Source: Nereocystis luetkeana
Lineage: Eukaryota; Sar; Phaeophyceae; Laminariales; Laminariaceae
DNA length: 64,000 nucleotides
Direction: 5' to 3'
Assembly: GCA_031213475.1 (NCBI GenBank)
Contig: JARUPZ010000011.1
Span: 372,001-436,000 of the forward strand
The translations under genes were made by a program, and so were the position numbers. How positions within the stretch are numbered: position 1 is the stretch's first letter; the number at the start of each line of letters is the position of its first letter. Below the pieces are notes generated by a model, which did no database searches, had not been told where the DNA came from, and was given only the letters and a program-made list of their open reading frames with translations. Shown here one piece after another: positions 11,410-22,398 of this stretch.

Positions 11410-12770
11410 CGAAAGGACGGCTTTCCCAAGAAGGATGTAGTGGAAGCGCATTGTGACTTTTAAGCGTGCGTGTTTGTTTCATCGCTGTTTGCACTGGATC
11501 TGGCCACGTGTCTGTAATAATGTGTAAAAGGGTGAGGGACTGAGGCCTGAAAAATATCGAGATTTTTTTTTCTTCTTGTAGTGTCGGAGTGTCTGGTCAC
11601 CTTCTCCAACGTCGGTTGTAGAGGGTTGTTAATTCGGCGTCGGTTGCTGACCAGCTCGTGTTTTTTTCGAAAGTTATCGGATACCAGGTATTTCCTTGGC
11701 GCCGCGCCACTGTTGACGTGTGTGAAGGATGAGGAATTTTAGTCTTTCTTGTGCTTCCAGGTACAAAGTTATGGGTTTGCTGGGATAACCGGGTTAAGGG
11801 TTGCATAACTGACAGGATATTGCGGGACATTGTGGTCGCCATGATAATTACGAGCGAACGCCAAGGAGCTTAGAAATAAGATACCAGGTATGGTTTATTG
11901 GCGAACCCTGCCGTTTTAGTGGGGGCCGATAACCGAATGGTAGGCACACTCTTCTTCAAAACTTCCCTTCAGAAACTTTATTGGAGGCGTCCCTCAACTT
12001 CCCGTCTAAGCATGTCACTAGGTGGAGCTTTGTAGCTCCTCTGGGTTGTATCGAGGCCGACTAAACTCTGCTTCCCTTCAACCGGCGCGGCATTGTGGTC
12101 CTATTGATTCATAGGGCTTGACTCGTTTTTTCATTTTATTTGATTGTGAACGTCTCTCTCTCGCCCCTATACCTATAGTGTTAATATTGATCTTGCCGAA
12201 GGATCGGCATTCCTGCTGCTCGTCGATTTAATTTGCATCAGTTCCGGCGATGGAAGAATACACTGTAACCGCGTCGGGAAATCATAGACCGATTGCAGCG
12301 GAAATGCCTTTGACGGTGACCCAGCCTTGCTACTACAGTACTGTAACAGCCCGCGAATCCTCGGCCGATTTTTCATACCCCGCGAGCATCAGTTTGTGTA
12401 AACGATGACCATACGCAATGAAGCAGCAATATCGTCGGCGTGCATGTGTCGTATTACAGTTAAACACCCCAAGTAGAAGGTGTAGGCTATAAAGCAGCAC
12501 CGAAAACGACCGGTGTACTCTTATGGAGAGTCTTTCCCTGGTGCATATTTTCCACTCTCGTTGGGCAGCACCAACAGTTAACAGTGTACTAATATCAGTG
12601 TAATAAGCAGAAAATGAGGACACCTCCGGTGCCTTGAAAAAAGCGTGCGGAAACGGGCATACCCTTGAAAGAATAGGACGAATATGTTGCAGTCATTTTC
12701 TGTGCAGAGCCATATAATCGGAAATCGTTTATTCTCAGGAAACCTATCTGCTTGTCGCCTTTGGCACCAC
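11410..12770. other. Non-coding interval
   Basis: No gene recognised. It holds two TACCAGGTA copies (11682, 11882). Short open frames on the minus strand have no recognisable motif. Confidence 0.5.
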
Positions 12771-12779
12771 CAAACACGG

Positions 12780-13790
12780 CTCTGTTTGAATCGGCGTAGC
12801 ACAACGTGCGGAAAAAATCACAACTACAGCTGTAATTATGAGCTATCACATGCAGGTCATATCCAGTGAGAGAAAGCATTGTTGTTGGCTACATTTCATT
12901 CTAAGGTAGCCAGGATATTCGTCGCATTTTCAAGAGTAAAAACACGCCTCGATTAAAGGTGAACTCCCAACAGGAAAGCAATGTTCGAAAGGCATCGATG
13001 GTATACTAACGTGAGTCTATTAGGGGGAAACAAGTAGGCCGGTCTATGCTTCAATAGCTCGTGCGGAAAACGGCCTCACTACAGCAGTAACGTGAGTTAA
13101 GTGTACATGATCATATATATGTATAATATAATATAGAGATCATAGTGTTGGCTATCGTTTATTGTAAGGGACCCAATATATTCATTACAGTTTCAACCAT
13201 GAAAACACGCCTCGATTACGAGTGAACTCCCATCTGGGAAGTAAGTGGTGTTCGAAAGGTACCTGGTGTCAATAATAGCATGCTACCCTGGTATGTTAGT
13301 ATAATAGAGAAAAACAAAGAAGACAATGTATGCTTCAATAGCTCGTCCGGAAAACGACATAATAACTAGAGCAGTAATATGAGGATTATCGCTCTTAACA
13401 TATATAGAGAGAGACAATCTCATTGGCTATCTTTTGATACAAGGTGCTCATGTATTCGTTGAATTTAAACCATGCAAACACCCCTTGATCACGAGTAAAC
13501 TCCCATCTGGGAACCGGTTTTCGGAAGGCGTCAATTGCATACTAAAGTCAGTATAACAGACAAAAACAAAGACGACGCTTTAAGCTTCACTAGCTCGTGC
13601 GGGAAACGCCATAATAACTATCTGGTACAACAGTAATAATATGAGGATTATCTCCCTTAACATATGTAGAGAGCTAATATACAGGGCTATTTGTTTATAC
13701 AAGATACGCATGATGATGTATTCGTTCAACATTGAACCATAAAAACACGAGTGAACTGCCATCTTGAGACAGTCAACACTGGCCACATGC
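12780..13790. repeat. Diverged ~270 bp tandem repeat array, 3-4 units
   Basis: Recurring anchors mark the array. 'aacacgcctcgatta'-like blocks start at 12941, 13204, 13477 and, truncated, 13743. 'gcttcaatagctcgtgcgg'-like blocks start at 13048, 13332 and 13584. 'cagtaatatgaggattatc'-like blocks follow each. Spacings are 252-284 bp. The units are clearly diverged, so this is an old satellite-like array. It does not encode a shared frame. Confidence 0.75.
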
Positions 13791-13841
13791 ATGATGATAA
13801 TGACATTACGGGGGCTACCGGTATTCCTTTGCTTTGAAATC

Positions 13842-14174
13842 AGCTCACAGTGCTAAGGACATGTTGCTGGACACGCTTGGGCCTCTAACGGAGCCCCGGG
13901 CTCTGACTACGTCGAGTACAGCCTGCAGCAGCGTCATTTCCACCCGGGGGGGCTGTACGTACGTGGGAAACCAGGCTGAAATCTCAGAAAACTTGCGAGA
14001 TGGAAGCACAGCAGATGCCGCACCCCTTGCAAATCTGGATAGCACGACACCTAGGGGAGACACTACAGGGACGACCCTGACCTTATGGGAATCCGCGTTC
14101 GGTCTAGATCGAGCGGGTGGACAGTTCCCCTCACGAGCCAGCCTCTCACCGCCCTCTAGACCGAGGCGTACAAC
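13842..14174 (+). CDS. Possible internal exon, function unknown
   Basis: An open frame is bounded on the left by a pyrimidine-rich stretch ending aaatcag and on the right by a good donor, acaacag|gtacgt. It encodes about 110 residues rich in Ser, Thr and Ala, with no recognised domain. Its position upstream of the membrane-protein exons on the same strand makes it a candidate 5' exon of that gene, but the 2.3 kb between them contains no convincing further exon. I do not recognise the product, and it could be a chance open frame. Confidence 0.25.
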
Positions 14175-14209
14175 AGGTACGTATCACGAGGACCTCGATC
14201 TTCACTGAT

Positions 14210-16470
14210 ATAACGCGCTTCATTCAGAGAATCTAAAACATGCAAGTAGCACCAACAGGTGGTGTGCTCCTCGTCATACCTGTTTGGGGGTCCATGGCTC
14301 CACGGCTGTCTTCTTCTCGTACACGATGATAGCACCAAGCTGAGCCCGTGCTTGCCAGAGTTTCCACCGCATATTAAAAGCAATACAAAGTTTAGTACGC
14401 CGCATGAAACGGCAGTTTCTGACAGACGTCATTTTTTGGGAGTGGCCCCTTGAGGTTGTCGATGTTTCAGGTACAACAATTTATACGGTATTTAGTAGGA
14501 GGTTTAAACAGAACGACTCAGTGTATCTCATAAACGAATTCCCGATTGCGACATGCCTATATATTCCATACTGGTGTATTGCCAATGTATGATGTATCAC
14601 ACATGACCTCCATGAGAAGCGGAACAAACGCTCAGCTCCCATCTCCAAATGTATCAATTTTATTTCAAGTGGTTGTCCGGAAACGTTGCAAAATTGGCAG
14701 AAACACGGCGTGGTCGACTTAATCTGTCATAAAAACACGTGTTTCAGGAACTACACGTGCACACGTGTAGTATACCCTGGTACAATGTTTGTGGGTGGTT
14801 TCCTAGCGATCTCTCATGAAACTGTGAAACAACTTCCCAAGCATTTTGCAATAATACTCATCAGTTTGATGGTGTCTCAACAACTAACTGTCGATGGCCA
14901 AAGTAGTTTTATTACTCTGAAACGGTATTTATTTGCAAGATCCTATCGTTAGAATAACTTGCTAAAATTAGCCGGCGTCAGGTGATCCTAGGTCGTGTAT
15001 GTTCAAGCATGCGCACATATATATATCGGCAGAACTAACAGGGGGCGGTGAAAATTGTATGTTAGACGGAACACTGAAAGACGATCCTGCTCTGAAACTA
15101 CAACAACTGAGTGCAAGGCCGACTGGCAGTGCATTAAACTACGAGGTGCAAGCTTTGCAGTTTATCTAGTCCAAATGTCCACGCCGTTCTCGTTTGTCAG
15201 TCCCGGACGTTTTGCTATGATTGCATGATAGCCGTGCGGTAGTTGTCCTTCGTTCGCCGGACGTTTGGGCTCTTAAACGGCTAAACTACCCACAGAACTC
15301 CTAAATGAAAACATACTTCGGGGGAAACTATAAACGAAATCGGTCGCGGTTTGGCAGAAGCTTACAGAACACGTATGCACGCGTTCAGGGTGTGTCTCAG
15401 AAAACCGGCATGAAGTTCGATAGGGAGAAACCAATGTGGCGTTCGGCTGGAACCAGTCTGTAGCGTCAGCAAAACAGAAGTCTGGTCCAACCAAGGCATG
15501 CCGTGTACAGGTACCCTCATGCCTGGCGACTAATGTTGATATGTAGGTGTAGGCTGAACGGCTCAATGCGTCTCAACGTTCAGTACAAGTGATACTAGTA
15601 GCTGACAACAGAGTTGCGGTGCGAGGAATAGGGAGGGTGTATGGAGCGTGCCTCATCAACTTGCACCCAGGGTAAAAAGGGTGCGATATGAAAATATATT
15701 TTGAGAACCGAAAATCTTATGGAAACCTTTTGGAACAATGCGGCGATGTTGACTTGTTCGATATCAGAGAGTCGCTCTAGACGTTACACAACAGGAAGAC
15801 AACCCCGTAGCTGAATGTGTTGTGACACACAGCGACACTCCAGAGGCTCAAGATATTTCGGTGCGGGAGACTGCTCACCACGCTACAACTCTTCTCAGCC
15901 CCCTCTCAGACTGGTCTATTGTTCTGCCTCACGCCTGGCCCAGTGGTTGTTGAAGCATATTATTAGTAGCATATTAGCTTACACTGATAAGACGTGTGCT
16001 ACGGCAGGGGTGACACGTGTTAGCTAAACAATTCGTTAAATACCGGGGCTCCTTAGCCCGACCTTGTCGGAACGCTGTTCGTTTTTCGTGATATTAGTGT
16101 TTGTACACCTAGGTCATGGCATTGCTCGTCAACCATTGCATATCAAGCGAGGAACCTCAGGAATAAAATCGTACTCCTCTACCTTAGGGTATGCCGTCTT
16201 CAAACTACGAAAGTGCATCAGCACCAGCCTGTATGTCTTATCAGGTCCACCGACAACCAATGCTAACACGTCGTTTTGGGGGCATGTCGTGGTCCCTGGT
16301 CGGGTCCATACCCAAGGCCGCCCCTGCGCCGCTAGCAGATTGTCAACCCAAACCTTACTTTCGAATTTCGCTAGGCGTAGGTATATGCACGACTCGCTCG
16401 CTGCACATGTTACAAATATATATGGGTGTGGTGATGAATATATTCCGCTGCTCCAACAGCTTCGTGGTCG
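14210..16470. other. Non-coding or intronic interval
   Basis: No exon could be supported. If the segment at 13842-14174 and the exons from 16478 belong to one gene, this would be intron or lost exons. Open frames around 16064-16477 lack motifs. Confidence 0.4.
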
Positions 16471-16477
16471 GATTTAG

Positions 16478-16756
16478 GCTCTACGAGTACCGGAATCGTT
16501 ACGGCCTCAACTAATTTACAGGCCATCTCGAGAGGAGCGATTTTCCACACAGGAACGATTCGTGTTTCAAACACCAGTTTCGTGGCGAACAGGGCGGCCG
16601 TGGTTGAAGGCCCAGCTGTAATCAGCATTGGGTCCCTCGACGAGATTCTGATGTCGAACGTGAACTTCTACGAAAATGTGTACTACTGCCTAGCCGGAGA
16701 GTACGGCTACATCGACAAGAACGAGACAAGAACGATAAAGAAAGAGACACCTACCT
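16478..16756 (+). CDS. Exon: beta-helix repeat segment of membrane protein
   Basis: Following an acceptor-like 'gatttag', the frame reads GAIFHTGTIRVSNTSFVANR, then VISIGSLDEILMSNVNFYEN. The repeated pattern of short hydrophobic strands ending in Asn/Ser-rich turns is that of a right-handed parallel beta-helix, as in large surface proteins of stramenopiles. N-glycosylation sequons (NTS, NET) fit an extracellular location. The frame ends at tag 16759, just after a donor-like gttagt at 16757. The phase does not match the next exon directly, so a small exon may be missed or the gene may be decayed. The fold call rests on the pattern only. Confidence 0.5.
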
Positions 16757-16947
16757 GTTAGTATATACCTGCCGTATCATGTACCTTCAGGCCAAACCAT
16801 CGACTCACGCCTCTCATTACTCGCTTGCTGGTTTACAGAACAGCTAGTGCCACCGGCTTGGACGTTAATGTTATTGGGTTGGTGCATCCTCTGAACATTG
16901 TCAGCTGCTGCATACCAGGTACCGGTATAGGATATGGACGTGGTTCT

Positions 16948-17149
16948 GCAGACCGGACCGGACCGGACGTAGTGCAACGCAAAGTTGGTAGCACGCGTTG
17001 AACTGTCTCCTTTAAAGCGTTCGAGATAACAAATCTGTTTGGAATATTCCGCAGACCGGACCGGACGTAGTGCATTGCAAAGTTGGTAGCACGTGTTGAG
17101 CGGTCTCCTTTAAAGCGTTCAAGATAAGAAACCTGTTTGGAATATTGCG
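16948..17149. repeat. ~103 bp tandem duplication in presumed intron
   Basis: Two copies, 16948-17050 and 17051-17149, begin gcagaccggaccgg and end tgtttggaatatt. They differ at roughly a dozen positions. They lie between the first and second recognised exons of the membrane-protein gene. Confidence 0.85.
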
Positions 17150-17286
17150 CTTGTTGTCCACATAGTCATGAGTATCAAACACGATGTACAGTTGTTTGGG
17201 ACTCATCCATCCGCGCGTTTTCTCGCCGCGCTAACGTTCAGCTCTTGCTTCGTTTCTCCAAATTTTCTCGGCATTTTTTCTCTCAG

Positions 17287-17608
17287 TCATTTTTATCGAA
17301 TCAGACAAATTTCTGCGATTCGTGTTTCGACGAAGAAGTGTGTTCTCGGTGTTTCACTGGTCGGCGTGGCGTGGGTATATTCGGAAAGATTCGAATGGAC
17401 GGCAAACCTGTCTGCGCAGAGCCACCCCCCGGCACTACCGCCTCGTTAAGGGGGACAACCGTCGCGAATCTGACACTCGAACAAGGCTACTTCCGTACCT
17501 CAAACGAGAGCCACGATGTTCGACAGTGCTACCAAAAGAGGGCCTGCTCGGGAGGCAACGATACAGATGAATACTGCGCATCTGGTTACACTGGGCCATA
17601 TAAGAAAG
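17287..17608 (+). CDS. Exon: Cys-rich/EGF-like extracellular segment
   Basis: Preceded by a pyrimidine-rich acceptor (ttttttctctcag) and ended by a donor after aag aaa g (gt at 17609). The product has CDSCFDEEVCSRCF, a Gly-rich stretch, FRTSNESHDVRQCYQ and YCASGYTGPY. Regularly spaced Cys and several N-glycosylation sequons (NLT, NES, NDT) indicate an oxidised extracellular module of the EGF or GCC2/GCC3 type. The frame joins the next exon exactly through a GT-AG intron (17609-17886, phase 1). An alternative acceptor at 17305 is possible. Confidence 0.6.
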
Positions 17609-17886
17609 GTTGCGTGACTTAGTTCCTTGACTACTGCTGCACCATTTGTTGGGTTGGCCTTACAGCAAATGACCGAACCGGGTGAGCCCTGTACCATCGA
17701 CGTTATCTAGAGTTGTCCACCGTGTGCTTTGAAATCAAATTGCGTTACGGTTAGTACCAGCTCCCGACAATGAGGTCACCTAGCTTTACGGGACTGCAAT
17801 GTTCGTGCGTCATCTAGCCCATCTGCTTAACAACGTCGAAGTACGGTGCCTGAATACCTACTTGTCCTCCCCACTCGCCGCTCCAG

Positions 17887-18188
17887 ACTTCGCCGTATGT
17901 GACCCAGGGTTTGCGCCAGGGATTTCATACGGCTGTCGCAAGTGCTCTGGGGGTACCACGAGACTGGCGGTGGGGCTTGCGGTGGCCATGGCTCTGGCTC
18001 TGTTCTTGTTGGCCGGTCTACTGTTTTCATATCTCTGGAATACGGTGCACGGCGGGACCGAAGAGGACATGGAGATAGGTCGACGCTCATGGCAGAACAA
18101 ATTCAGATTGTTCCGAGCGTCCCTGGTCAGCATGCTTCCACTTAGGGCTACCAAAATCGTCGTGACCGTCTGGCAGATCATTTCTCAG
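17887..18188 (+). CDS. Exon: end of Cys module plus first transmembrane helix
   Basis: After ctccag, the frame carries the end of the Cys-rich module (FAVCDPGFAPGISYGCRKC), then a long hydrophobic helix (LAVGLAVAMALALFLLAGLL), then a charged cytoplasmic stretch (EEDMEIGRRSWQNKFRLF) and VVTVWQIISQ. This extracellular Cys module, TM helix, basic cytosolic order fits a single large surface receptor or channel-like protein. The exon ends at a strong donor, ctcag|gtatat, in phase 0. The join from the preceding exon is in frame. Confidence 0.6.
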
Positions 18189-18385
18189 GTATATAAGCAT
18201 CGCCGTCCGCACAAGATGGCTCTGGAGTGTAGAGCGCGTATACGCAGGATTACGTTTTTTCTTGTCTTATCCCTTGGTAGTAGCATACAGAGCCATCATG
18301 CTGTTGCGGAATGGCATACGTGGGTTGTTCGGTGTGAAAGCTCATGAATGAATGTCCCCACTGATGTGTAGAAGTGTTTTTTCAG

Positions 18386-18807
18386 GAATGGTACGTAGTC
18401 GTATCGTGTGTGCGCTGACATCACCCCTGATGACGACGTCGTGCGGCAAAACTGGCGTGCCATGCATGTATGAAGCGGACGAAACGGCGTGGTCGTGGCC
18501 AGCATATTACGTGGCGTTCCTTATGAAAATTGACGTCGTCGAAACTATTACAAGTAAAGGATATATCTTGACCTTTTCCGGCGTTGTCATCGCCGCGAAC
18601 GTGTTTATGGTCGTCGTCACGGTGTTGATTCAGAAGAGCGTGCTCTTGGCGAACGAGATGCGTACGAGGAGGAATGCACCCAGGGTAAGCGACACACCTG
18701 TCCACCGCACGCAATCAGTATCCCAAATCGAGTTACGCTTACTACACGAGGGGGGGGCTTGCAAGGAAGAGGGTGCCGCTCTCGAGTCTAAAGACTCGGA
18801 TATCTGA
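18386..18807 (+). CDS. Last exon: C-terminal transmembrane helix and tail
   Basis: Following an acceptor, gtgttttttcag, the frame runs 422 bases to a stop at 18805-18807. It includes an aromatic patch (WSWPAYYVAFLMKIDV), a helix (ILTFSGVVIAANVFMVVVTV) and a hydrophilic tail rich in Glu, Lys, Arg and Ser. It looks like the C-terminal helix and cytosolic tail of the same multi-pass protein. Between 18189 and 18385 a short frame with a possible further helix (RFFLSYPLVVAYRAIMLL) ends in a stop, so part of the membrane domain seems lost or frameshifted. The gene may therefore be a pseudogene, or a partial copy of a larger family member. Confidence 0.45.
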
Positions 18808-18833
18808 TGCAAAACATGAATCCAATGAGGCCA

Positions 18834-18919
18834 GCCCCAAGCACCCCGCGTTTCTTGAAGATTTTATGTTCTTCCAACTCTAGAAGTTGAAATAAGTTGA
18901 AATCCAACGTGCTTGGGGC
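18834..18919. repeat. 86 bp inverted-repeat element just after the stop codon
   Basis: Perfect 11 bp arms, GCCCCAAGCAC and GTGCTTGGGGC, enclose a loop that itself contains a small palindrome (caactctagaagttg). It begins 26 bp past the stop at 18807. It could be a tiny foldback element or an RNA hairpin in the 3' UTR. Confidence 0.7.
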
Positions 18920-20570
18920 ATTATCGCTTCGGGGTGGGGCGTTGGTTGCGCTAGTGTGAGCTCTGAACGTCACCTCCAACCTCGAAGGTGGGGTGGCGTA
19001 TATTTTTCTGTGAAGTGTTTGGGAGTATAACTGCGGGGAAAATTACACAGGATGACACGGTATCTATCTGGGAAATGTTTCCGTTCCCGCGGGAAAATAG
19101 TCGCCGAACACGTCCCATGGAACCCTGATTTGGCATTCACATACAAACGGTTCACGTCGAAACAGTTGTTTCTCTTAGTGGTCTTCAGGTCCCGCGCCAT
19201 AGTTTCCACGAGGAATGTTGAGTCCCCGATAGCTGCGCGAAGTACAATGGTCATACGTTCCCGCCGGTGTTACAGTTAGTAGCAGTCCCGCGTGTTGCGC
19301 ATGTTAGAGATCACCACGTACACAAACTGTTGTAGTCTAGTTCAAACACGTACCATAGGATGAAGGTCATACACCCAACGTGATGGTACGGTCGACGTAC
19401 GCCTTCGTTTCGTTTTCGACGGGGTCTGTAGCGTCGATTACGTCCCGGGTCTTCGGTGAATTTTGTATTGTATATTTTTGCATTATATCTTTTGTTGGCT
19501 ATTTCGTTTAGGCAGGGTATTTTTTACATTGATTGTGTGTTTCAGGACATTTGTTCTTGTACTTTTTTGTGTGTGTGTTTACGATTTTTTTCATCATGAC
19601 ATATATATGTGCTTGTATTTTCGTGGTCTGTATGTTTGTATGGTTGCATTTTTTCTGCGTATGTGTGTACTTAATACCTGGTACTTGGTATGATGGTATT
19701 TTTTTTTTTATTTGGTATCTTTGTAAAGTATCCTCACAAATTCTCCGAGAGCATATACGCTACATACAGAAGACGGCCTTGCACTTACAGACGGCCCGAA
19801 TAAGGGTGGTATGGAGGTCTTATATACTCACAGAAGTCCCGGATGGGTACGTATGCGAATTTTGTACCCGTACTCTTACCCGCACCCAGTTTTTCTGAAG
19901 TGGCTTATCCGTACCCCAGGTATTGTGGCACGAGAATAACTGACATAATTCTCGGGTTCGAATCCGAATGTCGTACAGAACTCACAGAAGTCCTAGTACG
20001 GTTAATACCGGGGATATAACCCCGGGTTGATTCTGTACGTACCCGGCAGACCGCAACAACTGTGAATGCTTGTGTGTGTGTGTGTTTTGTCTTCTTTCTT
20101 CTTTTACGTTGTACTTGTGCATTATGCATTTCACTATTTTGTATGACTGTACTACTGTATTTTTGTATTTTGAGGTTTGGCATTTTCGTACATACTTGTG
20201 TCCTGATGAATTATCACTGTGCATTTTGCATGTCTCTAGTTTCGTTACGCGTGCAGGTACCAGGCACATGTTGTTTGCGCGTTGTCCTGGAGTTCACGAG
20301 AACAGGCGCTGTGTTGTGGGGGGTGTATCACGGTATTCCTCTCGAAGTAGTCTAGGTTGCTGTCAACGCCTAACTCTGAAAGAAAGTGCTCGGTTTTGCT
20401 AAATAAAGAGTGGTCGGGATAGTGCAGTCCAAACACGTGCGATGAAGTAAGTGCGTACACAGGCGACGATTACTGTACGGGACTCCGCATGATGAATTGA
20501 AAGAAGGCACAGAACGGGGTTTAGGCTACATGCATGCGTAGGTTTCGTGTTTAAGGTTCCCTTTCGATTT
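18920..20570. other. Non-coding interval, T-rich tracts
   Basis: No gene recognised. The stretch 19460-19720 is T/G-rich with one TACCTGGTA (19675). A GGTTCGAATCC box B-like word occurs near 19953, but no box A or cloverleaf accompanies it. Confidence 0.5.
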
Positions 20571-20575
20571 ATTGT

Positions 20576-21141
20576 GCGCAACACTGGCTTAATAGGTGGT
20601 CCGCGTGCATACTAAGATGAATTTCGTGGGTTCAAGTCTCGAGTCACCCCACGGTAGGGGTTACACTTTTTGGGTCAAAGGTTTCTGACCAATTGGGTAG
20701 GAACTACCAGTTAGGATGAAAGTTTTACTCGTCTATTCGTTTTAGGACTAGCGCATGCAAGTGCCGGTCGGGTGGTACGAACGAAATTATTCGAAGTGTT
20801 GTATCGGGTGAGATATCGAGCTCCTAATGATAGGGGCTCAGGAACGTCTGGTGCACCCCTACTGTGGGATGGCTCTATTACCGAGTGCATAGTCGAAAAA
20901 CAATTTCTTGCATACTACTTGATTAGCTGAAAGAAAGCGCGAAAGCGCGAGGTAGCTACATTCGATGACAATCGACAGGCAGCGGACATACTGGACCCTA
21001 TGCGCGACAAAAAATGAAGGCACGTACCGGGGGAAAGAAGGGGCGACATCTGTGACCACGGCTTGTCCAGAAGAAGACCGCTGAAGATAAAACCTTCCCC
21101 TAGTTAAGCTGGAAAAGTGAAAGCGATGATTGAAAAAAAAG
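20576..21141 (+). mobile_element. tRNA-headed SINE-like element, copy A (interrupted)
   Basis: This copy aligns with those at 51721 and 58380. Its head has the box B-like word GGTTCAAGTCTC near 20630 and a tRNA-like stretch 'tggcttaataggtggt' ahead of it. The body resumes after an inserted MITE (20641-20875), with shared blocks gaaagcgcg, acattcgatgaaaat-like, ctgtgaccacggct and agatcgctga-like, and ends in an A-rich tail (gattgaaaaaaaagc). Non-coding, with a pol III-type head. Confidence 0.65.
20641..20875 (-). mobile_element. MITE-like TIR element, copy 2, inside SINE-like copy A
   Basis: On the plus strand it begins GAGTCACCCCACGGTAGGGG and ends CCCTACTGTGGGATGGCTC. These ends are about 20 bp inverted repeats with few mismatches. 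In reverse complement the body matches copy 1 and the copy at 29399 over its whole length. It interrupts the SINE-like element between its box B region and its body. Confidence 0.8.
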
Positions 21142-21244
21142 CGGTGCAGGGATTCATGTGTAGCAGTATATGAGCGTTCCACGCAAAAAATAAGCGCACG
21201 AAATAATACCAGGAGGAGGCGATGCGCTCGCCATACCATGCTAA

Positions 21245-21667
21245 CTGCTCCGATGCAAGGGAGAGGGAGATTGCTGAACTCGAGGAAGCTCGGACTTTCG
21301 AGGATGGTTGGCAGCGAAAGGGAGGGAACGTGGTATCGGCCAAGTGGGTGTTCACACATCGCAGACAGATGAGTATGGTAAGGTAGAGAAGGCGAAAGCC
21401 CGGCTAGTAGCGAGAGGAATTCGCCATCGCCCGAGACTTCATTCCATTGAGACTTTTGCCCCCACCCCCGGCGCGTATTGTATCCGTTTGATGCCTGCGA
21501 TATCCTGCGAGTTGCAGTTGGATTTGTGCCAGTTCGATGACCAGCAGGCGTTTGTCCAGACCGAGCTTCAGGAACTCGTTGTGATGCGGATGCCACAGGG
21601 CTGTGGGGATCTGAGCGGCAAAGTAATGCGCTTGAACATCAGCATATGCGGCTTCAAACAGGGGTGA
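21245..21667 (+). pseudogene. copia reverse transcriptase, N-terminal part
   Basis: The frame shows the copia RT (RVT_2) opening: VVSAKWVFTH, DEYGKVEKAKARLVARGI, ETFAPTP, then QLDLCQFDDQQAFVQTELQE, where the first catalytic Asp is expected, and VMRMPQGCG. It ends in a stop right after ISICGFKQG, the position of the SLYGLKQ motif. The YVDD box is absent. An internal stop and the missing C-terminal half show it is dead. Confidence 0.85.
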
Positions 21668-21718
21668 AGATCATGGCATTGAGACGTGGTCGTGCCTAAA
21701 TAGTCTCAATTTTAAAAA

Positions 21719-21926
21719 GAGCCTAACCCTAGGATATTTAAACCCGATACAATAGTTGGAATAAATTATTCGCGACACCAGACCGGCACTTCTATGTGCT
21801 AGTCCTAAAACGAACATACGAGTAAAATTTTCTTCCTAACTGCTACTTCCTCACTTCTTAGGGAACTCAATCGGTCAGAAACCTTTCTTTGGCCAAAAGA
21901 GTGCAACCCTTACCGTGGGGTGACTC
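21719..21926 (+). mobile_element. MITE-like TIR element, copy 3, inside copia remnant
   Basis: Homologous to copies 1, 2 and 4 from gagcctaaccct to the 3' end TTACCGTGGGGTGACTC. It shares 'cccgatacaatag', 'gaccggcactt' and 'cggtcagaaaccttt'. The 5' TIR is lost (truncated). It sits exactly between the RT and RNase H fragments of the copia element. Confidence 0.8.
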
Positions 21927-22261
21927 TGAGACAAAGTACGTTGCGGTGGCTGAGGGTTTCAAGGAGGCCCTTGTCCTACGGTTCGTGTGGCGTTTTATCT
22001 TGCCTGAATACAGGGATATGTGCATACAGGTTTAGGGGACAACAAAGGTGCGATCCAGATAGAGGTCAACCCAGTGACGAGTTCTACTGTACCTCGAAGC
22101 ACATAGATTTCCACCACTACTTCCTGCGAGAACTTGCCGAGCAGGGAGAGTTTAAGATCTCGCATGTGATTTCGGACTGCCAGCATGCCGACTTCCTGAC
22201 GGAATCCCTTCCGGAAAACGCTGCCCACTTCCACAGGAACTTCGTCATGAACATGAGTTGA
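21927..22261 (+). pseudogene. copia RNase H, C-terminal part
   Basis: Across two frames one reads SETKYVAVAEGFKEALVLRF, then DNKGAIQIEVNP after a frameshift near 22034, and, in a third register, SKHIDFHHYFLRELAEQGEF and DCQHADFLTESLP up to the stop at 22259-22261. These are the standard C-terminal RNase H blocks of Ty1/copia polyproteins. Two frameshifts make it non-functional. Confidence 0.85.
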
Positions 22262-22398
22262 AAAATTGGTTGTGAGGTTTGGTTAGCTGATTTTTTAGTT
22301 TCTGATGGTTTGGCGAGTTAGTTTGTTTTCTGGCGTTTGAAGAGTCTGTTCTATTCTCTGGCTTCTGACGAGTTCTTCGTTTTGTTTTAAAGATTGGA

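Larger units (their letters stand above)
21150..22261 (+). mobile_element. Ty1/copia remnant, split by a MITE
   Basis: The left part (21245-21667) is the N-terminal half of a copia reverse transcriptase and the right part (21927-22261) is the C-terminal half of its RNase H, both on the plus strand. The second half of RT and the first half of RNase H are missing, so a deletion of several hundred bases happened in addition to the MITE insertion between them. No LTR pair was found. Confidence 0.8.

Noticed and set aside
18970-19254. 94-codon minus-strand open frame
   Set aside because: No family resemblance, overlapped by an open frame on the other strand, and no promoter or splice context.
19945-19970. 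GGTTCGAATCC box B word, possible tRNA
   Set aside because: No matching T-stem, box A at the right distance, or acceptor stem.
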